DNA of 64,000 bases from an uncultured Holophagaceae bacterium. GTDB lineage: Bacteria; Acidobacteriota; Holophagae; Holophagales; Holophagaceae. The notes below the pieces were generated by a model. The model ran no database searches, was not told the DNA's origin, and saw nothing but the letters and a program-made list of their open reading frames with translations. The stretch covers positions 124,001-188,000 of the forward strand of contig CAIWKE010000002.1 of assembly GCA_903913215.1 (NCBI GenBank), in the 5' to 3' direction. Each line of letters opens with the position of its first letter. The stretch's first letter is position 1. Below, piece after piece: positions 1 through 7,968 of this stretch. A program made the translations under genes and the position numbers.

Positions 1-435
1 ACCGGCGGTCGCCCCTGGGCCGCGGCCCTGCATGCGGGCTGGCGCGGCGCGACAGGGCATGGCGACCCTACCCCCGGCGGGGGCATCCTGCGCCGCGCCG
101 TGGCCCGCTACCGCAGCCTGGGTGGCGATCCTGCGACCCTGGCCTGGGCGCTGGGGCCGGCCATTCTGAAATGCTGCTTCGAGGTGGGCGATGAAGTCAT
201 CGCAGCGGCTCGGCTGGATCCCGCCTGGGACGAGGAGCTCACCTCCCTGGGACCTTCGGGCAAGCAGCATCTGGATCTCCATGGCTTCCTGACGGCCCAG
301 GCCCTGGACCTGGGGCTCAGCCCTGTGAATGACGGCAGCCTCGCCTACTGCACTGGCTGCCGCCCAGATCTGCTCTATTCCTTCCGCCGTGGCGAGACCA
401 CGGGTCGACAGTGGGGCTGGATCGAGATCGGCTAA
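1..435 (+). CDS. pgeF: YfiH/PgeF family protein (Cu-oxidase_4, DUF152), 3' part only
   Basis: The frame is open from the first base, so the start lies outside the window; 144 codons remain. Visible motifs are HAGWRG near residue 11, GPAILKCCFEVG, KQHLDL and a C-terminal YCTGCRPDLLYSFRR followed by TGRQ. These match the metal-binding His/Cys/His motifs of the YfiH (laccase-domain, purine nucleoside phosphorylase / peptidoglycan editing factor) family. Family members act in the cytoplasm on purine nucleosides or on mis-incorporated peptidoglycan amino acids; which role applies here cannot be read from the sequence. spoVG follows 43 bases downstream on the same strand. Confidence 0.85.
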   Translation, partial: TGGRPWAAALHAGWRGATGHGDPTPGGGILRRAVARYRSLGGDPATLAWALGPAILKCCFEVGDEVIAAARLDPAWDEELTSLGPSGKQHLDLHGFLTAQALDLGLSPVNDGSLAYCTGCRPDLLYSFRRGETTGRQWGWIEIG

Positions 436-478
436 CCTGGAAGGCGGCCCCACCCCTGGAGCCAGTCCGAGGAAGCCC

Positions 479-838
479 ATGCTCAACATCACCGATATCC
501 GCATCAACAAGATTGAAGGCGACGAGAAGCTGCGTGCCTTTGCGGCCCTGGTGCTGGATGACTGCTTCTTAGTGGGCGACCTGCGGGTGGTGGAGGGCGA
601 GGACGGCTATTTTGTGGCCATGCCCAGCCGCCGCAAGCGGGATGGGAGTTTCAAGGACATCGCCTACCCCCTGAACAACGCCCTCCGCGAGGAAATCGAG
701 GAGAAGGTCCTGCTGGCCTATGAGACCGCCACCGGGCACAAGGCCCTCAGCCGCATCGAGCGCGGCGAAGCCAGCGTCGTGCGCCCCGACCTCCTGGGTG
801 TCGAGGAGTTCGGATTCACGCCCAAGAGCGGATCCTGA
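479..838 (+). CDS. spoVG: SpoVG family RNA/DNA-binding regulator
   Basis: The product has 119 residues. It starts MLNITDIRINK and contains the family signatures LDDCFLVGDLRVVEG, FVAMPSRRKRDGSFKDIAYPLN and REEIEEKVL. SpoVG proteins are small site-specific nucleic-acid-binding regulators found well beyond spore formers. The reading frame is open further upstream, but homology begins at ATG 479, which follows a GAGG-like stretch at 467-474. The protein has about 20 residues more at the C-terminus than typical 97-residue SpoVG. A tRNA-Gln unit with its own promoter begins just after the stop. Confidence 0.92.
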   Translation: MLNITDIRINKIEGDEKLRAFAALVLDDCFLVGDLRVVEGEDGYFVAMPSRRKRDGSFKDIAYPLNNALREEIEEKVLLAYETATGHKALSRIERGEASVVRPDLLGVEEFGFTPKSGS

Positions 839-858
839 ACCCCGCCTGAGACTCCAGC

Positions 859-887
859 TTGGACCCAATGCGAAGCCGCGCTATGCT
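859..887 (+). promoter_or_regulatory. Sigma-70-type promoter for tRNA-Gln
   Basis: TTGGAC at 859-864 and TATGCT at 882-887 are separated by exactly 17 bases. The predicted start of transcription is about 894, six bases before the mature tRNA 5' end at 900. The close spacing and the following tRNA make this one of the clearest promoters in the window. Confidence 0.7.
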
Positions 888-899
888 TGACTCTGCGTA

Positions 900-974
900 T
901 GGGGAGTAGCCAAGTGGTAAGGCAGCAGGTTTTGATCCTGCGTACCGAGGGTTCGAATCCTTCCTCCCCAACCA
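900..974 (+). tRNA. tRNA-Gln (anticodon TTG), CCA encoded
   Basis: The acceptor stem TGGGGAG (900-906) pairs perfectly with CTCCCCA (964-970). The anticodon stem-loop is GCAGG-TTTTGAT-CCTGC with anticodon TTG, and the T-loop is the usual GGTTCGAATCC. Discriminator A at 971 is followed by a genomically encoded CCA at 972-974. The 5' terminal U-A first pair is typical of bacterial tRNA-Gln. Its 3' end is also part of the downstream terminator hairpin. Confidence 0.96.
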
Positions 975-1009
975 AAGAGGCCGCCTTCGGGCGGCCTCTT
1001 TGGTTGGGG
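966..1009 (+). terminator. Intrinsic terminator-like 20-bp perfect hairpin overlapping the tRNA-Gln 3' end
   Basis: Bases 966-985 and 990-1009 are perfect reverse complements around a TTCG tetraloop (986-989). The inner 12 bp (AAAGAGGCCGCC with its complement) make a typical terminator stem. The outer 8 bp are formed by the last acceptor-stem bases, the discriminator and the CCA of tRNA-Gln pairing with GGTTGGGG after the stem. There is no long T tract; the run TCTTTGGTT is the only U-rich part. Confidence 0.7.
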
Positions 1010-1086
1010 GATGCTAGATAAGCAGATCGCACGCTAGGCCCCCTGTGTCCAGGCTGGGGCGCACGTTCCGTTTGGTCGGTGGCGCC

Positions 1087-1374
1087 CTAGCTCAGGACTA
1101 CTTCGAATCCAGTGGGACGCCCCTCCTGCATCACATGGAAGTGGGTCCGGTCCAGGAAATGGCGCCCGAACTCAAGGTAGGGCCTGGCCTCAAAAGCCTG
1201 ACCCCCGGGCCGGGCGACCACTCGGATCCCCCGGGGGCTCGCGCCATGTTCGCGGTAGTCCCGGCTCAGCCGGGCCGGGAACAAGTGGTGCAGGATCTTG
1301 TCTTCGAAATCGAAGCGGTCCTTTACCTCGAAACTGGCGATGAGGTTCGCGTGCTTGAAGAGAATGGCTTGCAT
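1087..1374 (-). CDS. Small protein of unknown function
   Basis: The product has 95 residues, begins MQAILFKHANLIASFEVKDR and ends GRPTGFEVVLS. It has mixed charged and aromatic composition, GC-rich third codon positions like its neighbours, and no membrane segment, signal peptide or Cys cluster. I do not recognise the family. It lies 46 bases downstream of another small minus-strand gene (1421-1699), so the two may be co-transcribed. An opposite-strand frame (1045-1413) covers the same DNA, but its translation is low-complexity Gly/Pro/Asp-rich. I prefer the minus strand. Confidence 0.55.
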   Translation of the reverse strand: MQAILFKHANLIASFEVKDRFDFEDKILHHLFPARLSRDYREHGASPRGIRVVARPGGQAFEARPYLEFGRHFLDRTHFHVMQEGRPTGFEVVLS

Positions 1375-1420
1375 GGCCCCCCCACGGATGCTTCAGATCT
1401 GGATGATGGGTGATGCGAAA

Positions 1421-1699
1421 TTAGGCCCCGGCGTCCAGGTGGGGTCGCCGATTCAACTGTGGTCGTGGACGCGGAGAACGACGCGTCCTGGCTGGCGTCT
1501 GGACCGGACCCGACCCGGCGGAGGCCCCCTGTATCATGGCCTCCGCCAAGTCCAGGGGATCGAAGTAGGTGACGCCCTGGTACTCCCACTCCCAGATGTC
1601 CGAACAGTACCAGACCTTGAAGGTGGCATCCCCGATCTTGCAGACGCCCCCACTCGGGGTCTGGGACGTCAGTTCCAGGATGATGTTTTCCAAGGTCAT
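1421..1699 (-). CDS. Small protein of unknown function
   Basis: The product has 92 residues. ATG 1699 is preferred over the upstream in-frame ATG at 1735 because GGAGGG sits five bases before it. Residues 1-60 look protein-like (VCKIGDATFKVWYCSD, then WEWEYQGVTYFDPLDLAEA). The last 30 residues are Arg/Pro-rich and unlike the rest, so a frameshifted or decayed tail is possible. Two Cys and several Trp/Tyr stand out. I do not recognise the family. Confidence 0.5.
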   Translation of the reverse strand: MTLENIILELTSQTPSGGVCKIGDATFKVWYCSDIWEWEYQGVTYFDPLDLAEAMIQGASAGSGPVQTPARTRRSPRPRPQLNRRPHLDAGA

Positions 1700-2043
1700 C
1701 GTGCCCTCCAAAATCTCCCCATAAACGAGTTGCAACTACACTCGCGGGAACCCCACCACGCTCATGCTGATTCATGCGCCTGGGGGATTCACCGAGGGAA
1801 CCCAAACATACGACTTCGGGTAGGTTTGACCATTCCCAATAGGGCTTAGGTTCCTTAGGGAAACCTGGTAATTTTCGGGCAAACAGGCTCTTCATCGCCT
1901 GCCTGGGACCATCCTTCAGGCCACGGTTTCCCAGCGGGCTGGAGACCGGGCAACTGCGGACACGGATCGACGATTTTGTGGAAAATTCCCCAGCGTGATA
2001 AACGTAAACGACTTATTTTGGGTGGACTTTTCCGAGGTGTCCC
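1700..2043. other. Intergenic region between small genes (-) and the nfeD operon (+)
   Basis: This 344-base stretch has no convincing gene. It must carry the promoters of the two divergent units. On the plus strand a TTGTGG (about 1975) and TGATAA (about 1997) lie near the nfeD start, but the spacing is short. A weak TATGTT-like hexamer is present on the minus strand near 1805. No CIRCE element or convincing heat-shock-sigma promoter was found, although the operon encodes Hsp20 and Lon. Confidence 0.4.
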
Positions 2044-3369
2044 ATGCCGGGATGCCGTGCATATCTAAGTCGCATCACGCTCCTACTGGGTTTGGCCTCC
2101 CTTGGGTGGTGGCTCGGCGGGACCGGGCAGGAAGGGCTCCCCGGGGTGGCCCGGTTGCGTGTGCAGGGGACCATCGGACCCGCCTCGGCCAGCTACATCG
2201 CCCGGGGTATCGGGGAGGCCGCAGCCCAGGGCTGCCAATGCCTCGTCATCGAGCTGGACACGCCCGGTGGGCTGCTGGATTCCACCCGGGAGATCACCCA
2301 GAGTTTCCTCCGATCGCCGGTGCCCACGGTGGTCTTTGTCTCACCGCCAGGAGCATGGGCCGGAAGCGCAGGCTGTTTCATCACCATGGCGGCGGACTAT
2401 GCTGCCATGGCTCCCGGCACCAGCATCGGCGCGGCCCATCCCGTGGGCCTCACTCCCGGCGGGGAAAAGCCGGATGAGACCATGGCCAAGAAACTCGAGA
2501 ATTTCTCGAGCAGCTACATCGAGGCCATCGCCGCCGAGCGCCACCGGAATACAGAATGGGCCAAGGCCTCCGTGCGAAACAGCGAGGCCATCCCGGCGGA
2601 AAAGGCCCTGGCGCTGAATGTGATCGACCTGGTGGCCCGGGACCTGCCGGACCTGCTGGCCCAGTTGGACGGACGCACCTGGAATGGTCGCACCCTGCAT
2701 ACCGCTCGGGCGCCCCTGTTGGACATCCCGATGACCCTTCGGGAACGGGTCTTCCAGACCCTCGCCCACCCCCAAGTGATGCTGGTCCTCATGCTCATCG
2801 TCATGTATGGCGTCATCGGTGAGATGACCAGTCCCGGAGCCATCCTGCCCGGTGTGACCGGGGTGATTGCCCTGTTCCTCCTGCTCTACCTTGGCTCCGT
2901 GCTGCCCATGTCCATGGCTGGGCTGGCCCTCGTCGGGCTCGCCATCGCCCTCTTCGTGATCGATGCCTTCACGCCGACCCATGGCGTGCTGACCGCAGGG
3001 GGTGTTGTCGCCTTCTTCCTGGGCTGCCTCATGCTCTTCGATCGCAGCGAGCCCTACCTGCGCCTGTCGCTGGCCTGGGTGGTGCCGTCCACGGTGCTGA
3101 CCGCCCTGTTCTTCAGCTTCATCGTCGGCGCTGGGCTCCAGGCCCAAAGGCGACCCACCAGGACCGCCAAGGCTGGGTTGGAGGGCCGCAGGACCACCGC
3201 CCTGGGGCCCATCGATGCCCAGGGTGGCCGCGTCTTCATCGAGGGGGAGTACTGGACCGCCCGTAGCCCCTCGCCGGTGGCGGCAGGGCAGTCCGTGGAC
3301 ATCATCGCCGTGGAGGGCCTGACCCTGAAGGTCGTCCCCAGCGCTGCTTCTGAGGAGAACCGCCCATGA
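2044..3369 (+). CDS. nfeD: NfeD1b-type membrane serine protease (ClpP-class)
   Basis: The product has 441 residues. There is an N-terminal signal or membrane segment (about 10-25) and a ClpP-fold protease domain (about 35-235). The fold carries [14 protein letters not shown], the nucleophile Ser108 in GAWAGSAG, and Lys149/150 about 41 residues later, matching the Ser-Lys dyad spacing of PH1510. Four or five hydrophobic helices (about 240-370) and a C-terminal soluble OB-like NfeD domain follow. Such proteases cleave membrane-associated substrates, including the C-terminus of the partner slipin. The stop overlaps the slipin start by 4 bases (ATGA). Confidence 0.93.
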   Translation: MPGCRAYLSRITLLLGLASLGWWLGGTGQEGLPGVARLRVQGTIGPASASYIARGIGEAAAQGCQCLVIELDTPGGLLDSTREITQSFLRSPVPTVVFVSPPGAWAGSAGCFITMAADYAAMAPGTSIGAAHPVGLTPGGEKPDETMAKKLENFSSSYIEAIAAERHRNTEWAKASVRNSEAIPAEKALALNVIDLVARDLPDLLAQLDGRTWNGRTLHTARAPLLDIPMTLRERVFQTLAHPQVMLVLMLIVMYGVIGEMTSPGAILPGVTGVIALFLLLYLGSVLPMSMAGLALVGLAIALFVIDAFTPTHGVLTAGGVVAFFLGCLMLFDRSEPYLRLSLAWVVPSTVLTALFFSFIVGAGLQAQRRPTRTAKAGLEGRRTTALGPIDAQGGRVFIEGEYWTARSPSPVAAGQSVDIIAVEGLTLKVVPSAASEENRP

Positions 3370-4133
3370 ACGCCTTCCTGCAGAACGTCGTCCCCTGGTT
3401 GGTGCTCCTGCTGCTGCTGGCGGCCGTGGTCCTCCCCCAGGCGGCCCGCATCCTCCGAGAATACGAAAGGGGTGTCATCTTCCGCTGGGGCAAGCTCCTG
3501 GGAGCCAAGGGGCCCGGCCTGATCTTCCTCATCCCCTTCATTGATCGGATGGTGCGGATGGACCTGCGGGTGGTGACCATTGATGTCCCCAAGCAGGAGA
3601 TCATGACCCGCGACAACGTCCCCGCGACGGTGGATGCAGTCGTCTATTTCCGGGTCATGGATCCCGAGGCGGCCGTGGTGAAGGTGGAGAACTTCCTGAA
3701 GGCCTCCGCACTCATCGCCCAGACCACCCTGCGCAAGGTGCTTGGGCAATCAGAGCTGGACGAACTGTTGGCCCACCGCGAGAAGATCAACATCCAGCTG
3801 CAGGAGATCATCGATCGACAGACCGAGCCCTGGGGCGTGAAGGTGAGCACCGTGGAGGTGCGCGATGTGGTCCTGCCGGATGGCATGAAGCGGGCCATGG
3901 CCAAGCAGGCCGAGGCCGAACGCGAACGCCGAGCCAAGGTGGTCAATGCCGAAGGGGAATACCAAGCCGCCGAGAAGATGGTCAAGGCCGCCGGCATGAT
4001 GGCGGAACAGCCCATCTCGCTCCAGCTCCGCTTCCTTCAGACCATGGTCGAGATTGCCAGCGAGCACAACACCACGACCTTCGTCCCCCTGCCCGGGGAG
4101 CTCTTCGGCCCCTTCCTGAAACGGCCTCTTTAA
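3366..4133 (+). CDS. Slipin / stomatin-like SPFH-domain membrane protein
   Basis: The product has 255 residues: one N-terminal membrane helix (about 8-28), then an SPFH/band-7 domain starting [21 protein letters not shown], with [20 protein letters not shown] in the middle. A charged coiled-coil region ([21 protein letters not shown] split over about 175-200) precedes a short hydrophobic C-terminus. It forms membrane-associated oligomers and is the classic partner of the NfeD protease encoded immediately upstream with a 4-base overlap. The pairing matches the archaeal PH1510-PH1511 arrangement. Confidence 0.94.
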   Translation: MNAFLQNVVPWLVLLLLLAAVVLPQAARILREYERGVIFRWGKLLGAKGPGLIFLIPFIDRMVRMDLRVVTIDVPKQEIMTRDNVPATVDAVVYFRVMDPEAAVVKVENFLKASALIAQTTLRKVLGQSELDELLAHREKINIQLQEIIDRQTEPWGVKVSTVEVRDVVLPDGMKRAMAKQAEAERERRAKVVNAEGEYQAAEKMVKAAGMMAEQPISLQLRFLQTMVEIASEHNTTTFVPLPGELFGPFLKRPL

Positions 4134-4149
4134 GGGGCGGGATGCCACC

Positions 4150-4572
4150 TTGAAAACCGACGATCCCAGAACCTGGATGTGGAGCCGAGCCCTTGAGGTG
4201 CTGGCGGAGGCGGAGCGCCTCCAGAAGCAGTTCTTCCACCTGGGTCGCTCGGCCACCCTGCGCCCAGCTTGGGAACCACCGGTCGATATTTACGAGGCCC
4301 AAGGGACGATGCACATTGTGGTGGCCCTTCCCGGTGTGAGCCCGGAGCGCCTGAAGGTCCAGGCGGAAGACCAGGCACTGGTGATCAGTGGGGATCGCCC
4401 CCTGCCCTGGGAAGAGGGCCGCGCGGAGGCCATTCACCGCATGGAGATTCCCTACGGCCACTTCGAGCGCCGGATCGAAGGGCTGCCTGCTGGACTGGAA
4501 CGGACCCGGACTCTGCTTTGTGATGGGTGTCTGTTCCTCACCTTCGAGAAGGGGAAACCCCCATGCGTGTAA
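4150..4572 (+). CDS. Hsp20 / alpha-crystallin small heat-shock protein
   Basis: The product has 140 residues with a TTG start at 4150. The alpha-crystallin domain runs from about residue 40 (WEPPVDIYEAQGTMHIVVALPGV, seen in pieces) through LKVQAEDQALVISGDR to FERRIEGLPAGL. The usual C-terminal I-x-I motif is missing and the protein ends abruptly with KGKPPCV. Small heat-shock proteins hold unfolding proteins for later refolding or degradation. The gene overlaps the lon start by 10 bases, which suggests that the chaperone and protease are translated together. Confidence 0.88.
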   Translation: MKTDDPRTWMWSRALEVLAEAERLQKQFFHLGRSATLRPAWEPPVDIYEAQGTMHIVVALPGVSPERLKVQAEDQALVISGDRPLPWEEGRAEAIHRMEIPYGHFERRIEGLPAGLERTRTLLCDGCLFLTFEKGKPPCV

Positions 4573-6962
4573 GTCAGCACCTCCCGACCGAAGCCGAAGA
4601 AGCCATCAGCAATGGCCGGGGCCTCCCGGTGTGCCCGCCTCTGCCTGAGAACACCGTGGCGATCATCCCAATCCGGAACCTCTCCCTGTTCCCGGGCATG
4701 ATCACCGCGGTGAGTATCGGCCGGGAAGCCTCGCTGACCGCCGCCCAGGAGGCCATCAAGGCCGAGCGGCCCATCGGACTGCTGCTGCAAAAGAACCAGA
4801 CGACGGACGAACCCGGACCCGAGGATCTCTTCCAGGTTGGCACTCTGGTGCAGATCCTCCGCTACATCACGACGCCCGATGGTGCCCACCATCTCATCTG
4901 CCATGGCGAGGCCCGGTTCCGGGTGGAGGCATTCCTGTCCGGCTGGCCATTCCTGGTGGCCCGCATGGTCCAGGTGCGGGAGGAGGAGCCCCTGTCCAGT
5001 GCCCTGGAGGCGCGCCTCATCACCCTGCGCCAGCAGGTCATGGAATATGCGGAAGCGCTCCCCATCCCCCCCGTGGATTTGACACGGGCCATCCAGGGGA
5101 TCAGCACCCCAGGGGCTGCGGCGGACTTGGTGACTGGCCTCATGGACCTGAAACCCCATGAGAAACAGGAGATCCTCGAAACCTTCGACGTGCGCGAGCG
5201 GTTGGACAAGGTGTTGGGGCGCATGGCCCACGCCCTCGAAGTGGCCCACCTGTCGCGCAGGATCACGGAGCAGACCCGCGAGGCCGTCGACGCCCGGCAG
5301 CGGGAGTTCCTCCTCAGGGAGCAGCTGCGGCAGATCCACAAGGAACTGGGGGACAGCGACGAGAATGCGACGGAACTGGAAGAGGTTGCCAAGGCCATCG
5401 GAGAGGCGAAGATGCCTGAAGCGGTGGAGAAGCAGGCCCGGAAGGAGCTGAAGCGCCTCCAGCGCATGACCGACTCAGCGGGCGAGTACGCCATGATTCG
5501 GACCTACCTGGACTGGCTCACGGAGTTGCCCTGGTCCAGGGAGAGCGAGACCAACATTGATATCGCCGAAGCCCGTCGGATCCTCGACCAGGACCACTTC
5601 GGCCTCGAGAAGGTCAAGAAGCGGATCCTCGAATACCTCGCGGTGCGCAAGCTCAATCCCAATGGCAAGAGCGCCATCCTCTGCTTCGTCGGCCCGCCCG
5701 GCGTAGGCAAGACCTCTCTGGGGCAGAGCATCGCCCACGCGACGGGACGGAAGTTCGTACATGCCAGCCTGGGCGGCGTCCATGACGAGGCGGAGGTCCG
5801 CGGGCACCGGCGCACCTACATCGGCGCCTTGCCCGGCAACATCATCCAGGCCATCCATGGGGCCGGCACCCGCAACCCGGTCTTCATGTTGGATGAGATG
5901 GACAAACTTGGTGCGGGAGGCTTCCACGGGGATCCGGCCTCGGCCCTGCTGGAGGCCCTGGATCCAGAGCAGAACGCCAGCTTCCGGGACAACTATCTGG
6001 GACTCCCTTTCGACCTGTCCCACGTGCTGTTCATCGGCACGGCGAACCTGCTGGACACCATCCCCGCCCCGCTCCTGGATCGCATGGAGGTGATCCAGTT
6101 GCCCGGCTACACCGAGGAGGAAAAGCTGGAAATCGCCCAGCGCTATCTGGTGGCCCGGCAACTCGAGGCAAACGGCCTCACAGCCCAGCAGTGCTCCCTC
6201 ACGGAGGGGGCGCTCAGGGCCATCGTGCGGGACTACACCCGGGAAGCAGGTGTGCGGAACCTGGAGCGGGACATTGGATCGGTCTTCCGCCATGTCGCCA
6301 TGGGTATCGCCGAGGGGGTCAGGGCGGCCGCCCAGGTGGGCCTGGAGGATCTGGCGGAGATCCTGGGGCCCCCGCGCTTCGAAGCCGAAACAAGCCTGCG
6401 CACGAGCCTGCCGGGGGTGGCCACGGGATTGGCCTGGACGCCGGTGGGTGGCGACATCCTGTTCATCGAGGCCAGCCGTGCCCCAGGGAGTGGCAAGCTC
6501 CTCCTGACTGGCCAACTGGGAGAGGTCATGAAAGAAAGTGCCCAGGCGGCCTTGTCGCTCCTGAAGGGTCACCTGGGTGAGTTGGGGGTGGAGGACCAGG
6601 ACTTCGAGAAGGTGGATGTCCACATCCACGTGCCCGCAGGCGCCACTCCCAAGGATGGTCCCAGCGCAGGCCTGGCCCTGTTCGTGGCTCTGACCTCCCT
6701 CTTTACCTCCCGCCCGGTCCGCAGCGACATGGCCATGACCGGGGAGATCTCTCTGCGGGGGCTGGTGTTGCCTGTGGGGGGCATCAAGGAGAAAGTGCTG
6801 GCAGCCCTCCGGGCAGGCATCCACACGGTGCTATTGCCTTCCCGAAACCGCAAGGATCTGGAGGAGATCCCCCCGGCGGCCCGGGAACGCCTGCGCATCA
6901 TCTGGATCGAGCGGGTCCAGGAGGCCATCGGCGCGGTGCTGGAAGATGGTCAGGCTAGCTGA
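4563..6962 (+). CDS. lon: ATP-dependent Lon protease
   Basis: The product has 799 residues, the usual Lon length. A LON N-domain begins VAIIPIRNLSLFPGM (about 36-230), then comes a coiled region. The AAA+ module has Walker A GPPGVGKTS at about 377-385 and Walker B VFMLDEMDK. The protease domain has Ser701 in PKDGPSAG and Lys742 in GGIKEKV, the Ser-Lys dyad. ATG 4563 is chosen over an upstream in-frame ATG (4527) because a GAAGGGG element precedes it and homology starts there. It degrades misfolded and regulatory proteins in the cytosol. It is the last gene of the nfeD-slipin-hsp20-lon unit. Confidence 0.96.
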   Translation: MRVSQHLPTEAEEAISNGRGLPVCPPLPENTVAIIPIRNLSLFPGMITAVSIGREASLTAAQEAIKAERPIGLLLQKNQTTDEPGPEDLFQVGTLVQILRYITTPDGAHHLICHGEARFRVEAFLSGWPFLVARMVQVREEEPLSSALEARLITLRQQVMEYAEALPIPPVDLTRAIQGISTPGAAADLVTGLMDLKPHEKQEILETFDVRERLDKVLGRMAHALEVAHLSRRITEQTREAVDARQREFLLREQLRQIHKELGDSDENATELEEVAKAIGEAKMPEAVEKQARKELKRLQRMTDSAGEYAMIRTYLDWLTELPWSRESETNIDIAEARRILDQDHFGLEKVKKRILEYLAVRKLNPNGKSAILCFVGPPGVGKTSLGQSIAHATGRKFVHASLGGVHDEAEVRGHRRTYIGALPGNIIQAIHGAGTRNPVFMLDEMDKLGAGGFHGDPASALLEALDPEQNASFRDNYLGLPFDLSHVLFIGTANLLDTIPAPLLDRMEVIQLPGYTEEEKLEIAQRYLVARQLEANGLTAQQCSLTEGALRAIVRDYTREAGVRNLERDIGSVFRHVAMGIAEGVRAAAQVGLEDLAEILGPPRFEAETSLRTSLPGVATGLAWTPVGGDILFIEASRAPGSGKLLLTGQLGEVMKESAQAALSLLKGHLGELGVEDQDFEKVDVHIHVPAGATPKDGPSAGLALFVALTSLFTSRPVRSDMAMTGEISLRGLVLPVGGIKEKVLAALRAGIHTVLLPSRNRKDLEEIPPAARERLRIIWIERVQEAIGAVLEDGQAS

Positions 6963-7057
6963 AATCGGGTAGCCCCCTACCCTGTTCCCGGGGATGGCCC
7001 AAGGTTCCGCAGGCTTTAATCCTGGGGGGTCCAACCACTCGGACTGCGAGGTGACCG

Positions 7058-7555
7058 ATGGCTGGTGCGCCCGTCCTCTATGCCCTCCGGGACCTGACCA
7101 TGGCCACCAAGGCCAATGCCTGTCAAGCCGCCCGGGACCTGGAGGACACGGCTGACTGGGCCTTGCTTTTGAATATGGAGAGCGCTGTGGCCGGGGATCT
7201 CCAACGCGAATATGAACTCTGGGAGTTGCTCCTGGAACCCTGGCTCGACCTGGATCTACGGCACCAGCGGCCTGCCTTGAAGCTTGATCGGAACCCTGCT
7301 CTGCCACGCTATCGCCGTTGCCTGGCAGACAGCCTCGGGGATCGACGCTCCTTCGTGGCCCTGGCTTTTCCCGCCCTTCTGGCGGAAACGGTCCGTGTTG
7401 GTTTTCGGACCTGCCTGGTGGCCCCCACCCCTTCCCAAATCGAAGCCTTCACCCCCAGCGAGCAGGCGCATCATCAGGCCTGCGCCCACCTGTGGAAGTC
7501 TTGGCTGGCCTCCCCGGACTCGGACCGATGGCAGGAGATGGCCGTTCCTGTCTGA
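7058..7555 (+). CDS. Hypothetical protein
   Basis: The product has 165 residues, from ATG 7058 preceded by GAGGTGA. It is predicted soluble and helical, with several Trp and Leu (WELLLEPWLDLDLRHQR) and no Cys cluster motif or signal peptide. I do not recognise a family. It lies 95 bases after lon and may be read from its own promoter. The coding frame has the GC-rich third positions of the neighbouring genes. It ends next to a candidate hairpin at 7560-7588, convergent with the small gene at 7607. Confidence 0.6.
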   Translation: MAGAPVLYALRDLTMATKANACQAARDLEDTADWALLLNMESAVAGDLQREYELWELLLEPWLDLDLRHQRPALKLDRNPALPRYRRCLADSLGDRRSFVALAFPALLAETVRVGFRTCLVAPTPSQIEAFTPSEQAHHQACAHLWKSWLASPDSDRWQEMAVPV

Positions 7556-7559
7556 TCCA

Positions 7560-7588
7560 GCGCTTGTCGCAGGTACGTTGGCAAGCGC
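7560..7588. terminator. Candidate bidirectional hairpin between convergent genes
   Basis: GCGCTTGTC (7560-7568) pairs with GGCAAGCGC (7580-7588) using one G-T pair, leaving an 11-base loop. It sits exactly between the convergent genes ending at 7555 and 7607. No T tract follows on either strand, so a terminator role is only suggested. Confidence 0.35.
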
Positions 7589-7606
7589 AATCCCCAGGGG
7601 TTCTGC

Positions 7607-7813
7607 CTACTTGAAGTGGAGCACCCGATCCTGAGCGTCGTGGTAGGTCATGGAGAAATGTTTGGCAAGGCACTTGTTGCAGATGCCATGCGTAATCTTC
7701 TTCCAGGGCATCAAGTGGAGGAGCAGCTGCATGCCTGGATTCGGCAACCACAAGCTGCCCATCCGGATGGAATCGCACCATGCGCATTTGAGGATCATCT
7801 TGGAGTTGTTCAT
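7607..7813 (-). CDS. Small CxxC...CxxC protein (putative zinc ribbon)
   Basis: The product has 68 residues. Two Cys pairs, CAWC (residues 10-13) and CNKC (about 45-48), are separated by about 31 residues in a KCAWCDSIRMG ... THGICNKCLAKH layout. This resembles the short metal-binding segment found alone or at the end of PAS/receiver proteins in many environmental bacteria, where ICxxC follows S/THG. Function is unknown. An alternative start is Met6. It is convergent with the hypothetical gene at 7058. Confidence 0.65.
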   Translation of the reverse strand: MNNSKMILKCAWCDSIRMGSLWLPNPGMQLLLHLMPWKKITHGICNKCLAKHFSMTYHDAQDRVLHFK

Positions 7814-7968
7814 GGGAGCACCTGCTGCAGGTCCCGGGAGGCTTCATCCCACATGCAAACCGACTGGGGCATTGCATGGGGAGTGGTGACTCCGAATTTA
7901 GAACGCCCTACGGGCCCGGCTATTCCCACAACGAGGTAGGCCGCTCACCAGAAACCAGTACCGGGGGT

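Noticed and set aside
1045..1413. Plus-strand reading frame of 122 codons over the small minus-strand gene
   Set aside because: Its translation is Pro/Gly/Asp-rich with no family features, while the minus-strand frame has normal composition and a co-directional neighbour.
1975..2043. Heat-shock sigma promoter before the nfeD-hsp20-lon unit
   Set aside because: A CCCC run with a downstream AT-rich stretch exists near 1990, but the matching -35 element is missing.
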